From: Paenibacillus thermotolerans
GTDB lineage: Bacteria > Bacillota > Bacilli > Paenibacillales > YIM-B00363
DNA: 64,000 bases
Direction of reading: 5' to 3'
Assembly: GCF_028745515.1 (NCBI RefSeq)
Contig: NZ_JAQZSG010000007.1
Span: 62,001-126,000, forward strand
Under the pieces are notes generated by a model. It was not told where the DNA came from and searched no databases. It saw nothing but the letters and a program-made list of their open reading frames with translations. Positions 24,460-32,706 of the stretch are shown here, piece by piece. Position 1 is the first letter of the stretch. Each line of letters starts with the position of its first letter. The position numbers and the translations under genes were made by a program.

Positions 24460-26088
24460 TTGTTTCTTTTCGACTATATCGTTAATTTATCCATATTTTC
24501 ACTGTTGGTCAGTACGCCGCTTGTCATCCGATCGTTCATCTATGATCGGCCGCTGAAGCAGCCGCACTTTTGGACCGGCCTCTATGCGGGGCTCGTTTCC
24601 GTAATCCTTGTTATGCTGGCGGTAAAGCAGGACGGTTACTCTTACGACATAAGGTATGCCGCCGTAATTTTGGTATTTGCATATCTTGGTCCTATTCCGG
24701 GCATGATCACCGGCAGTTTCGCCTTGCTTACAAGGCTGGCTTCGAACGGTAACTGGACGCCGGCCATCATCGGCTGGATTTTCATTATGCTGGTATTTTG
24801 CGGCTTAAATGTTTTTATTCAAAAGCTCACTCCGCTCAAAAGATGCGCCGCGCTTTTCGCAGCCTATATTGTGCTTTATTCGTGCACGGCGCTTTTCTTC
24901 CGCATTCTGGAGCATCAGCCGCTTTTCCATATCCAGTATTTATTGTTTGTCGGCCTGGGGGTAACCCTCGGGGGGTTGTTGATTGAAGCGAATGAGAGGC
25001 TCCGCAGAACGATTAAGGAAAAACAAATCGTAGAGCGAACGCTTGAGGAAAGCGAATCGAAATACCGGTTGATCGCCGACAATACTTCCGATTTGATCAT
25101 GGTGCTGGATTGCGATCATTCCGTTAGCTATTTCTCGCCTTCGCACGAGTGTTTACTAGGGTTTCAAGCCCATGAGCTGGAAAATGCGGAAATCCAAGAG
25201 CTGCTGCATCCGGACGATGTGCCGATTTTTAAGCATGCCGTGAAAAGCATGTTTGAAGATCGGGGAGCGCAGTCTACATCCATAGGGTTTCGGTTGAAGC
25301 ATAAGGAAGGCCGCTGGATCGAGTTTGAATCCCGCTGCAGGCCGGTGAAAGGCGAATTCGATCGAATCGAGCATATCGTCATCATTAGCCGGGATATTTC
25401 CGAACGGAAAAAAGCGGAAGAAATTTTGCTGCAATCGGAAAAGCTGTCCATCGTCGGAAAGCTGGCGGCCGGTGTGGCGCACGAAATTCGGAACCCGCTA
25501 ACGACCATCAAAGGGTTTCTCCAAGTATATCAGAAGGAGTATCCGACGCTGAAGTACAGCGATTTGCTCCTAAGCGAGCTGGAACGAATCGAGACGATTA
25601 CAAGCGAGCTTCTCTCTTTGGCTAAGCCCCAAGCGGTTCGGCAAACCCGAACGGATGTGAAGGAGCTGCTTGAATACACGATTGAGTTTCTGACGCCGCA
25701 AGCGCTTATGAACAATATTCAATTCAGACAACAATTTGAACCGGCAAGTTTTCCGGTCGTCTGCGAAGAAAACCAGTTAAAGCAGGTATTTCTCAATATT
25801 TTGAAAAATGCGATCGAGTCTATGCCTAATGGCGGATTCATCGGCGTCAGCTTGCGTAAAGATGCGGAGCACGGGTGTCTGATTACGATACAAGACGAAG
25901 GCTGCGGAATACCGGAGGAGCTGCTGGGTCAGCTGGGGCAGCCCTTTTATAGTTTGAAGGAAAAAGGAACCGGACTTGGCCTTATGATCAGCCATCGGAT
26001 TATCGAGCAGCACAACGGCACGATTTCGTATCGGAGCAAGATCAATGAAGGCACCCTGATTGAGATTAGACTTCCGATGGCGGGTTGA
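24460..26088 (+). CDS. sensor histidine kinase, 5TM receptor-PAS-HisKA-HATPase
   Basis: The 542-residue protein has about six membrane segments in residues 1-170, resembling the 5TM-LYT receptor type. A PAS/PAC unit (about 200-320, ESKYRLIADNTSDLIMVLD), an H box (GVAHEIRNPLTTIKGF, phospho-His near 341) and ATPase boxes DEGCGIPEE and GTGLGLMISHRI complete it. It resembles KinB and other phosphorelay kinases that start sporulation, and no response regulator lies next to it. That fits an orphan kinase feeding a distant partner such as Spo0F. TTG start after GGGTGAGG. A terminator follows. Confidence 0.88.
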   Translation: MFLFDYIVNLSIFSLLVSTPLVIRSFIYDRPLKQPHFWTGLYAGLVSVILVMLAVKQDGYSYDIRYAAVILVFAYLGPIPGMITGSFALLTRLASNGNWTPAIIGWIFIMLVFCGLNVFIQKLTPLKRCAALFAAYIVLYSCTALFFRILEHQPLFHIQYLLFVGLGVTLGGLLIEANERLRRTIKEKQIVERTLEESESKYRLIADNTSDLIMVLDCDHSVSYFSPSHECLLGFQAHELENAEIQELLHPDDVPIFKHAVKSMFEDRGAQSTSIGFRLKHKEGRWIEFESRCRPVKGEFDRIEHIVIISRDISERKKAEEILLQSEKLSIVGKLAAGVAHEIRNPLTTIKGFLQVYQKEYPTLKYSDLLLSELERIETITSELLSLAKPQAVRQTRTDVKELLEYTIEFLTPQALMNNIQFRQQFEPASFPVVCEENQLKQVFLNILKNAIESMPNGGFIGVSLRKDAEHGCLITIQDEGCGIPEELLGQLGQPFYSLKEKGTGLGLMISHRIIEQHNGTISYRSKINEGTLIEIRLPMAG

Positions 26089-26117
26089 ACGAATCGGAAT
26101 GCAATCGGATGACAGGA

Positions 26118-26155
26118 AAGAGCGATGCGGGGCATACCCGATCGTTCTTTTTTTT
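26118..26155 (+). terminator. intrinsic terminator after the orphan kinase
   Basis: An imperfect stem AAGAGCGATGCGGG / CCCGATCGTTCTT with a short loop, then a run of eight T. Confidence 0.7.
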
Positions 26156-26169
26156 ATGACAAATGTCAT
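26156..26169 (+). promoter_or_regulatory. palindrome upstream of the ABC/two-component operon
   Basis: ATGACA-AA-TGTCAT is a perfect 6-2-6 inverted repeat about 85 bases before the first operon gene. NarL-family regulators bind short inverted repeats, so this is a candidate site for the regulator encoded at 30562. This is inference only. Confidence 0.4.
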
Positions 26170-26252
26170 TTCGAATGATTCTTCCGATCACTACGATGCT
26201 CCTTCCAAATTTCGTAAGATGAATGCAGAAGAAATATACGAGGTGACGGGGA

Positions 26253-27188
26253 ATGATTGTGGAAGTAAAAAATGTGATCAAACGGTATCGCGACGTTCTC
26301 GCCCTGGATCATATCAGCTTCTCGATCCGCGAAGGGGAAATTTTCGGGCTGCTCGGGCCGAACGGAGCGGGGAAAACGACGGCGATCGGTGCCATCGCCG
26401 GATTGACCAAGGTGGACGGCGGCGAACTGAAATGTTTCGGAAAAGACATGTCGCGGCACGAGATGGACGTCAAACGGGAGATCGGTATCGTTCCGCAAGA
26501 TATCGCCATATTCGAGGATTTGACCGCTTGCGAAAACCTCGATTATTTCGGCCGCCTCTACGGTCTTAAAGGAAAGCTGCTCAAGGAAAGAATCGAGGAG
26601 GCGCTTGCGTTCACCGGGCTGTCCGACCGAGGGAAGGATCGGCCCAAAGGCTTTTCAGGAGGAATGAAGCGAAGGTTGAATATCGCGTGCTCCATCATGC
26701 ATCATCCGAAGCTGATCATTATGGACGAACCGACCGTCGGCATCGATCCGCAATCGCGGAGTCATATTTTGCAATCCGTTAAAGAACTGAACCGGATGGG
26801 CTCGACGATCGTGTACACCTCGCACTACATGGAAGAAGTCGAGGAAATTTGCTCGAAAATCGCGATCGTGGATCATGGCCGAGTGATTGCCCACGGCACG
26901 AAGGAAGAACTGACCGCCCTCGTCTCCTCGGAAGAAAAGCTCATCCTCGAGCTGTCTTCCGTTGATTATTCGCTGGTAGATGAAATTCGCAGCATGCAGA
27001 GCGTCACCGATTGTTCCGTCTCAGGCAAGCAGCTGCAAGTAATCGCCAAGAAAGGCCGGCAGAATGTCAGTGGAATTATCCATATCGTCTCCGAAGCCAA
27101 TATCGACATTTTGTCACTTAGCGTGGAGAAGCCGACCTTGGAAGCCGTCTTCCTGACGTTGACCGGCCGAAAGCTGCGCAATGCCTAA
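26253..27188 (+). CDS. ABC transporter ATP-binding protein (exporter type)
   Basis: The 311-residue ATPase has Walker A GPNGAGKT (about residues 36-43), Q-loop IVPQDIAIFEDLTACENL, signature FSGGMKRRLNIACS (LSGGQ type) and Walker B LIIMDEPTVGID. A C-terminal extension of about 90 residues is typical of DrrA/CcmA-type exporters. It powers the two ABC-2 permeases that follow, probably expelling a hydrophobic drug or membrane-active compound. Start ATG 26253 after GAGGTGACGGGG. Confidence 0.92.
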   Translation: MIVEVKNVIKRYRDVLALDHISFSIREGEIFGLLGPNGAGKTTAIGAIAGLTKVDGGELKCFGKDMSRHEMDVKREIGIVPQDIAIFEDLTACENLDYFGRLYGLKGKLLKERIEEALAFTGLSDRGKDRPKGFSGGMKRRLNIACSIMHHPKLIIMDEPTVGIDPQSRSHILQSVKELNRMGSTIVYTSHYMEEVEEICSKIAIVDHGRVIAHGTKEELTALVSSEEKLILELSSVDYSLVDEIRSMQSVTDCSVSGKQLQVIAKKGRQNVSGIIHIVSEANIDILSLSVEKPTLEAVFLTLTGRKLRNA

Positions 27189-27211
27189 AGAGTATGGGAG
27201 GTGACGCGAAT

Positions 27212-28333
27212 ATGAAAATCGGGATGATCGCCTATTATACCTTTCTTCGCAATGTACGCGATTTAAAAGCGATTCTTGCTTTTACGCTGATGCCGATGGT
27301 TATGATCCTCATTCTTGGAACCGCGCTGGACTCCGATTTTACGCCGAAAACGATCGAACCGGCGAAAGTGGCATACCTCAACGAAGACAAAGGTGATCTC
27401 GGTACGGCGTTCGACACCTTTATGCAATCGGAGACGGTGGCTTCGTTATTGCAGGCGGAACCGGTTTCGGATGCGGATGAAGGAATGAAAGCGGTAAAGT
27501 CCGGGGAATTCGAAGCATTCTTTTATCTTAGGAATGCTTTGTCGGACCGTCTGCACAGCGGAGAAGAGGCACGAATCGAATGGTATACCCAATATGAAGC
27601 TTCGCTCGTCGCACCGGTGCTGGATAGTTTCGTTCGGACGGCAAATTTGAGCAATACGTTGCCGGCCGCAGGCAGGGAACCGCCCGGACCGAAAGATTCG
27701 GAAAAGCGCTCCATTCACGAGGTTCGAGTTGTAACCGAAGGAAAAATTCCGAGAGGCATCGATTATTACTCTATCGCGACGTTGTTCCAAACGCTGCTGT
27801 TCGGTTCGCTGTTCGGCATCTTCGCCGTCACGAAGGATCTCGGAAACCATACGAATTCACGGCTGCTGGCGGCGCCGATTCGTTCAAGCCACGTGACGCT
27901 CGGCAAGCTGATCGGCAGCGGAACGACGCTTTACGCCATCTCCTTGCTCATATTGCTCGTATCCAAATACGTCTATCAAGCGAACTGGAAGGGCGGCATC
28001 CTTCTTGCGATCGTCGTGCTTTTCTTTTTTTCCGTACTCTCGGTCGGGCTTGGAATGATCGTTGCGCATCTGACCAAGAGCACGCTGATCTCCGCGCTGA
28101 GTCTCTTCTTCCTAACGTTCGTCATGACGCTCGTATCGGGCGGCTTTTCTCCTATGGACGGGAAATGGATGGAGCTGCTGAGCCGTTATACGCCGAATCA
28201 TTATGCCCATACCGTACTGTTTACCAAAATTTATGAAGGCGCCGTTTCGTACACGTCTTTGCTTGGGTTGGCCGTTTACACGGGATTTGTCGTTCTGCTC
28301 ACGTTCGCAGCCGGAAGGAGGAGAGTCGCGTGA
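27212..28333 (+). CDS. ABC-2 type permease, first subunit
   Basis: The 373-residue ABC-2 protein has one N-terminal membrane segment (about residues 15-38) and a large outside domain (about 40-185). Five further segments follow towards the C-terminus. GGAGGTGA at 27197-27204 fixes the start at ATG 27212 rather than 27194. The stop overlaps the next gene's GTG start (GTGA at 28330), so the two permeases are made together, probably as a heterodimer. Confidence 0.88.
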   Translation: MKIGMIAYYTFLRNVRDLKAILAFTLMPMVMILILGTALDSDFTPKTIEPAKVAYLNEDKGDLGTAFDTFMQSETVASLLQAEPVSDADEGMKAVKSGEFEAFFYLRNALSDRLHSGEEARIEWYTQYEASLVAPVLDSFVRTANLSNTLPAAGREPPGPKDSEKRSIHEVRVVTEGKIPRGIDYYSIATLFQTLLFGSLFGIFAVTKDLGNHTNSRLLAAPIRSSHVTLGKLIGSGTTLYAISLLILLVSKYVYQANWKGGILLAIVVLFFFSVLSVGLGMIVAHLTKSTLISALSLFFLTFVMTLVSGGFSPMDGKWMELLSRYTPNHYAHTVLFTKIYEGAVSYTSLLGLAVYTGFVVLLTFAAGRRRVA

Positions 28334-29427
28334 CCATTTTCGTTCATACCTTAAAAAGAATATTTCGCAATAAAATACAGTTCTTCTTTATCCTCCTGTT
28401 TCCGCTCGCATTCATGTCGCTTGGATTCATCGGCGACGAGCATAACGTAAAAGCGGCGATCATCGATAAGGATCACACCGAATTTACGGCGGCATTGCAG
28501 CGGAACCTTCAATCGAAAGCGGCGATCCGCAGCATCGCGGAGGAAGAGATCGAGAAGAGGCTGATGTCGCTTAAGGTCGATTATGTGCTTGTGATCGATC
28601 AAGGATTTACGAACCGGTTGATTCGAGGAGAAGAAGGCGGGATCACGGCGTATTCGATTCAGGAATCCAACGTTGCGGCACCTGTGAGCGCTTCGCTGGA
28701 GCTATGGCTCAGCCATGCCAAGACGATCGCCCTTGCCGTGAATCATGACCCGGACGCATTCTATGCGGCATTCGCGCAATATGACGAACAAAGCCTGCTC
28801 CAAGCGGATCACCGGCTCGTTATTGACCCGGGAGCGGAAAGAACGAGGTGGGTGCTCGGTTATTTCGTCATATCGATGCTTTACAGCTCCTTAATCGCAG
28901 CATTGTATATTATTCTCAATAAAAACAACCGAACGCTGTATCGCACACTCGCCGCACCTGTGACGATTCGAAGCTATATGCTTCAAACGATCGGCAGCTT
29001 CCTGGTCGTTTGCCTGGTTCAGATTACGTTCGCACTGGTTGTCATCCGATCGGTTTACAACATGTACATGGGCGATTCCGTTGTCGATATGTATCTCTTT
29101 TTAGCCGCATTTTCGCTCGTTTCCGTATCCTTAGGGGTGGCGATCAGCTCGATTTCCAAAAGCGTGGTGCAGGCGTGCTTGATCGGCATTTCCTTGTTTC
29201 CTCCGATTACGATGCTGGGCGGCGCCTATTTCCCGCTTGACTTTGCTCCGGAGATCATTCAGACGCTCAGCAAGCTGTCCCCCGTCTCCTGGGTAATCGG
29301 CGGCATTCAGAAGCTGCTGCTCGGCCAAACGATCATGGAGCTTGGGAAAGAAATTTCGATCATGCTGTTGTTTTCGCTTATTTTCTTTTTATTCGGCACC
29401 ATGAGAAAAGCGGATATCGTCAAATAA
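28330..29427 (+). CDS. ABC-2 type permease, second subunit
   Basis: The 365-residue ABC-2 protein has the same layout as the preceding one: membrane segment at about 14-35, external domain to about 180, then five segments. It has the typical late LSPVSWVIGGIQKLLLG. It starts with GTG in a GTGA overlap. The ATPase plus two ABC-2 permeases plus kinase and regulator is the gene set of the Bacillus subtilis linearmycin-resistance system (LnrJKLMN), although gene order differs. Confidence 0.88.
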   Translation: MTIFVHTLKRIFRNKIQFFFILLFPLAFMSLGFIGDEHNVKAAIIDKDHTEFTAALQRNLQSKAAIRSIAEEEIEKRLMSLKVDYVLVIDQGFTNRLIRGEEGGITAYSIQESNVAAPVSASLELWLSHAKTIALAVNHDPDAFYAAFAQYDEQSLLQADHRLVIDPGAERTRWVLGYFVISMLYSSLIAALYIILNKNNRTLYRTLAAPVTIRSYMLQTIGSFLVVCLVQITFALVVIRSVYNMYMGDSVVDMYLFLAAFSLVSVSLGVAISSISKSVVQACLIGISLFPPITMLGGAYFPLDFAPEIIQTLSKLSPVSWVIGGIQKLLLGQTIMELGKEISIMLLFSLIFFLFGTMRKADIVK

Positions 29428-29438
29428 CGCCGATTGTT

Positions 29439-29447
29439 TGGTATAAT
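29439..29447 (+). promoter_or_regulatory. extended -10 promoter before the histidine kinase
   Basis: TGGTATAAT matches TGnTATAAT and lies 34 bases before the kinase start. The kinase and regulator can thus be made at a basal level apart from the ABC genes. Confidence 0.6.
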
Positions 29448-29480
29448 ACGGAAAAAAGGCGTTCGCGACAGGGGCAAAGC

Positions 29481-30584
29481 ATGAACTATTTCGTAAAGAC
29501 GGTCCTCTTCCTATATGTCGTTGTTGAGCTGATTATCGATCAGAACTTATCCTATCAACGATTAGCGTTGTTGCTGTTAATTCTAGCGATTCAATTGTGG
29601 AAAGAAAGATTTTACGATTCGCTTTCCGTTACCGTCGTAACGCTGGCCGTCACGTGTGCGGGCGTTGCGGCGGATTTGCGTTTTTCCGTTTTGTTTGCCA
29701 TATGCTTCTACGATTTCATGCTCAAGCGAGTGTATCTCGGAGTAGCCGCCTCGATCGTTTGCGTTCTTTATTTTTTGGCGGGAGAGTCGGAGCTTCTATT
29801 GACCGTTACGATGTGGATCATCCTGTGCAGCTTGCTTGCTTTTGCGATTCGTAAGGGAAGGCAGGAAGAGAGCGAGTTTATCCGCACGCTGGATAACGAA
29901 CGGCGGTTACGGTATGAGCTGGAGCAAACGAAGGCGAAGCTTCTCCATTCCTCCAAACAAATTGCGAGCATTGCGGAAGTGAAGGAACGAAACCGAATTG
30001 CGCGGGATATTCATGACAGCGTGGGACACGGCATCGCCGGAATATTAATTCAATTGCAAGCGGCTTACAAGCTTCATGCCAAGGACGAAGCCAAATCGAT
30101 GGAAATCGTCAAGCATTCGATCGACGGGCTTACGAACGCCCTTCAGCTGCTTCGCGATACGGTGCACAACATCAAGCCGCGAGAGGAGATCGGCGTCGGA
30201 TATATACGCGGCATCATCGAACAATTTCGTTTTTGTCCGGTCCATCTGAAGCTAAGCGGGGATTTCAACCGATTGCCGGCGGATCATTTGGAGCTGTTAA
30301 GCACGAATATTAAGGAAGCGCTTACGAATGCGGCCCGCCATTCTCAGGCGACGGAGGTGAACATTTCGATCGACGCCAACGAGCGGTATACGCGATTGTA
30401 TATTAAGGATAACGGAATCGGCTGTTCGTTCGTGAAAGAAGGTCTCGGCTTGAGCGGAATGAAGGAACGGGTTAAAAATGTCGGCGGGAGCATCTCGATA
30501 AGCGCAGACGAAGGGTTTTTGATCGTGTGCTTGCTGCCAAGGCAAGAGGGAGGCGGAATCTTTGAAAGTTTTGATCGTGGATGA
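29481..30584 (+). CDS. NarL-type sensor histidine kinase
   Basis: The 367-residue protein has four to five membrane segments in residues 1-130 with almost no outside domain, which suggests sensing within the membrane. The HisKA_3 box is ERNRIARDIHDSVGHGIAGI (phospho-His near residue 179), and the ATPase has KEALTNAARHS and IKDNGIGCS with GLGLSGMKERV. Such intramembrane-sensing kinases often watch the ABC pump beside them. Its 3' end overlaps the regulator gene by 23 bases. Confidence 0.9.
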   Translation: MNYFVKTVLFLYVVVELIIDQNLSYQRLALLLLILAIQLWKERFYDSLSVTVVTLAVTCAGVAADLRFSVLFAICFYDFMLKRVYLGVAASIVCVLYFLAGESELLLTVTMWIILCSLLAFAIRKGRQEESEFIRTLDNERRLRYELEQTKAKLLHSSKQIASIAEVKERNRIARDIHDSVGHGIAGILIQLQAAYKLHAKDEAKSMEIVKHSIDGLTNALQLLRDTVHNIKPREEIGVGYIRGIIEQFRFCPVHLKLSGDFNRLPADHLELLSTNIKEALTNAARHSQATEVNISIDANERYTRLYIKDNGIGCSFVKEGLGLSGMKERVKNVGGSISISADEGFLIVCLLPRQEGGGIFESFDRG

Positions 30585-31182
30585 CGATGCGCTGATCCGG
30601 GACGGTCTCAAAATTTTGATCGAGCTGGAGGACGATTTCGAGGTGATCGGAACAGCCTCGAACGGTCAGGAAGCGTTCGAGAAGTGCGCGCAGCTTCAAC
30701 CGGACCTTGTGCTCATGGATATACGCATGCCCGTTATGGACGGAGTGCGCGGGACCGGACGCATTAAGCAGCAATTTCCGAATATGAAGGTCGTCATTCT
30801 AACCACCTTCAAGGATGATGAATATATCAAAGAGGCGCTGAAATGCGGAGCCGAAGGATATATTTTGAAAAATCAGCCGTCGGACAGCATCATCGAGAGC
30901 CTTCGCGCCGTAGGGAAAGGGAACGCAGTTTTCGAACGGGAAGTCGCCAGCACGCTTTCCTCCATGCTGAAGGAACGAAAGAAAACGCCGGCACAACTGG
31001 ACTTAACCGCTCGAGAGCTTGAAAAATTAGCGCTGATCGCCGAAGGATTATCGAATAAAGAGATCGCCGAACGCATTTATTTAAGCGAAGGGACAACGAG
31101 AAATTATGTGACGGGGCTGCTTGAAAAATTGCAGCTGCGGGATCGGACGCAGCTTGCGATTTTTTATCTTACTCATTTTTAA
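30562..31182 (+). CDS. NarL/LuxR-type response regulator
   Basis: The 206-residue regulator has a receiver domain (acidic pocket DDD at 7-9, phospho-Asp53 in LMDIRMP, Lys in LKNQPS near 104). Its C-terminal LuxR helix-turn-helix reads LTARELEKLALIAEGLSNKEIAE. Start is TTG 30562 within the kinase gene, with GAGGCGG upstream. The overlap implies coupled translation with the kinase. It likely controls the ABC exporter operon; the palindrome at 26156 is a candidate target. Confidence 0.92.
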   Translation: MKVLIVDDDALIRDGLKILIELEDDFEVIGTASNGQEAFEKCAQLQPDLVLMDIRMPVMDGVRGTGRIKQQFPNMKVVILTTFKDDEYIKEALKCGAEGYILKNQPSDSIIESLRAVGKGNAVFEREVASTLSSMLKERKKTPAQLDLTARELEKLALIAEGLSNKEIAERIYLSEGTTRNYVTGLLEKLQLRDRTQLAIFYLTHF

Positions 31183-31212
31183 AAAGCATTAAATTGGGCG
31201 TGGCTTTTTAAA
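31181..31212 (+). terminator. likely terminator after the regulator gene
   Basis: AAAAAGC (31181-31187) and GCTTTTT (31203-31209) pair with a 15-base loop. The stem is short and AT-rich. Confidence 0.5.
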
Positions 31213-31319
31213 AAATTAATACTAAGATCATAATGCGGTCATAATTCCGTCACATTTTGATGGTAGCATATGGATCAGGTAAACCATTACAACCAATTCC
31301 GTAAAAGGAGTGTTGCTGT

Positions 31320-31637
31320 ATGAATGGTTTTCTGATCTCAGCGGTTTGTATCGCTTTGTTGCTTATCGGCGTGCTTCTATATTGGAGAAAGAAGGGCGGA
31401 TGGTCGACCGTTTACGAGTCGATGGAGCTCAGCGAAGAGGCGTCGAACCAGTTTGCTTACTTGCAGGACAACGGCATCCGCTGCCGCATGCGCAATCAAG
31501 CGCTGCACACCGGTCATTCCGACACATTGAACGTAAGAGTCATTCTCGAGGTTCATAAGGACGATCTGATGAAAGCAAAGTCGTTGCTGGAAAATCGGGG
31601 AAACGGGAAATACGAATTTAACTTTATGATCCAGTAG
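31320..31637 (+). CDS. small membrane-anchored protein, DUF2007-like tail
   Basis: The 105-residue product has one N-terminal membrane segment (residues 4-22) and a soluble part. That part (SNQFAYLQDNGIRCRMRN, then VILEVHKDDLMKAKSLLENR) resembles the putative signal-transducing DUF2007 fold of short alpha/beta proteins. Start at ATG 31320 with AAAGGAG upstream. No operon partner; role unknown. Confidence 0.65.
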   Translation: MNGFLISAVCIALLLIGVLLYWRKKGGWSTVYESMELSEEASNQFAYLQDNGIRCRMRNQALHTGHSDTLNVRVILEVHKDDLMKAKSLLENRGNGKYEFNFMIQ

Positions 31638-31704
31638 CGAATATAGGAATAAGCGAAACAAGGCGACCGTGATCGGTTGCCTTGTTTTCGTATATCGGAG
31701 GGCT

Positions 31705-32583
31705 TTATCCGACAAGTTCGATAAATCGGCCGGCTGCGCTCGAAAGCGGCATATTTCGCATCGTCATAATTCCTACATGCGATGGCGGCAAGGGAACATC
31801 CAATTGAATTTCAAACAGGGAGCCCGTTTCAAGCTCGTTCTTCACAAATTCCCGCGTAACGTACGAAATGCCGAGTCCTCTCCGCGCGAACTCGATCAGA
31901 AGATCCACACTGCCGACCTCGATATCCGGCTTGAGCGTAAGCCCGTAGCTTTGAAACACTTCGGTGATCGTCATGCGGGCCCGGCTGTTGCGGGAGAACA
32001 AAATGACCGGATACCGAAGCAGCTGATCGAGCGACAACACTTGATTTTTGAGATGGTCGAAATGGCATCCCGCCACGAAACAATCCTGCAGCTGAAAGCT
32101 TTCGCGGACTTTCAGCCGGGAGTCTACGATCGGCATTCGCACGACGCCCAGGTCGATTCGGCCTTCCTTGAGGAACGTGATCACCTCCGGCGTCGTGCCG
32201 TGATGCAGATGAAGCTTGACGCCGGGATGCTGCGAATGAAATTGCTCCAGAATCGGCAGCAAATAATGCTTAAACAACGAGTCGCTGCCGCCGATCCGCA
32301 GCTCGCCGCTGTCCAAATTTTTGAGCGCGGCCATCTGCTCTTCGGCGAGCGAGACCAAAATCATGGATTGTTCAATATACGAATACAGCACCGTTCCTTC
32401 CGGCGTCAGCTCCACCCCCTTGGAATTCCGGAAAAACAACTTTAATCCGAAGCTGTCCTCCAGCTGCTTGATCGCATGGCTGACGCTCGGCTGCGTGAGG
32501 AAGAGCGCTTTAGCCGCCTGCGTCAAGCTTCCCGTCTTCGCTGCCCAATAGAACACTTTGTATAATTCGTAGTTATTGATCAT
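31705..32583 (-). CDS. LysR family regulator next to the pentose phosphate operon
   Basis: The 292-residue regulator has the LysR winged helix (FYWAAKTGSLTQAAKALFLTQPSVSHAIKQLE, about residues 11-42) and a periplasmic-binding-protein-like effector domain (about 90-290). It is divergent from zwf with 123 bases between start codons, the classic LysR target layout. It is therefore the likely regulator of the zwf-tkt-gnd operon. Effector unknown; a sugar phosphate or redox-linked metabolite would make sense. Confidence 0.88.
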   Translation of the reverse strand: MINNYELYKVFYWAAKTGSLTQAAKALFLTQPSVSHAIKQLEDSFGLKLFFRNSKGVELTPEGTVLYSYIEQSMILVSLAEEQMAALKNLDSGELRIGGSDSLFKHYLLPILEQFHSQHPGVKLHLHHGTTPEVITFLKEGRIDLGVVRMPIVDSRLKVRESFQLQDCFVAGCHFDHLKNQVLSLDQLLRYPVILFSRNSRARMTITEVFQSYGLTLKPDIEVGSVDLLIEFARRGLGISYVTREFVKNELETGSLFEIQLDVPLPPSHVGIMTMRNMPLSSAAGRFIELVG

Positions 32584-32706
32584 AGATATCGTCTATATCT
32601 CCTCGTAAATATATTAATTACGTATATGGCTTCTATTCGTATTATAGTGAATCTAAGAAATTGTTGCTAGAGCTTGAACCCGAGCTCATAAGGAAGGAGC
32701 ATTGCG
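32582..32706. promoter_or_regulatory. divergent LysR/zwf promoter region with inverted repeats
   Basis: ATAGA-N5-TCTAT (32582-32596) overlaps the LysR start codon and CGTAA-N9-TTACG (32604-32622) lies in mid-region. Both are candidate LysR sites for autorepression and activation. CGTATTATAGTG near 32638 may hold the zwf -10. AAGGAAGGAGC precedes the zwf start. Confidence 0.5.

Noticed and set aside
26253-31182. Giving lnr gene symbols to the ABC/two-component genes
   Set aside because: Gene content agrees but order differs and drug specificity cannot be read from the sequence.
31669-32445. 258-residue plus-strand frame over the LysR gene
   Set aside because: Antisense shadow of a well-supported LysR gene; no ribosome site or motif.
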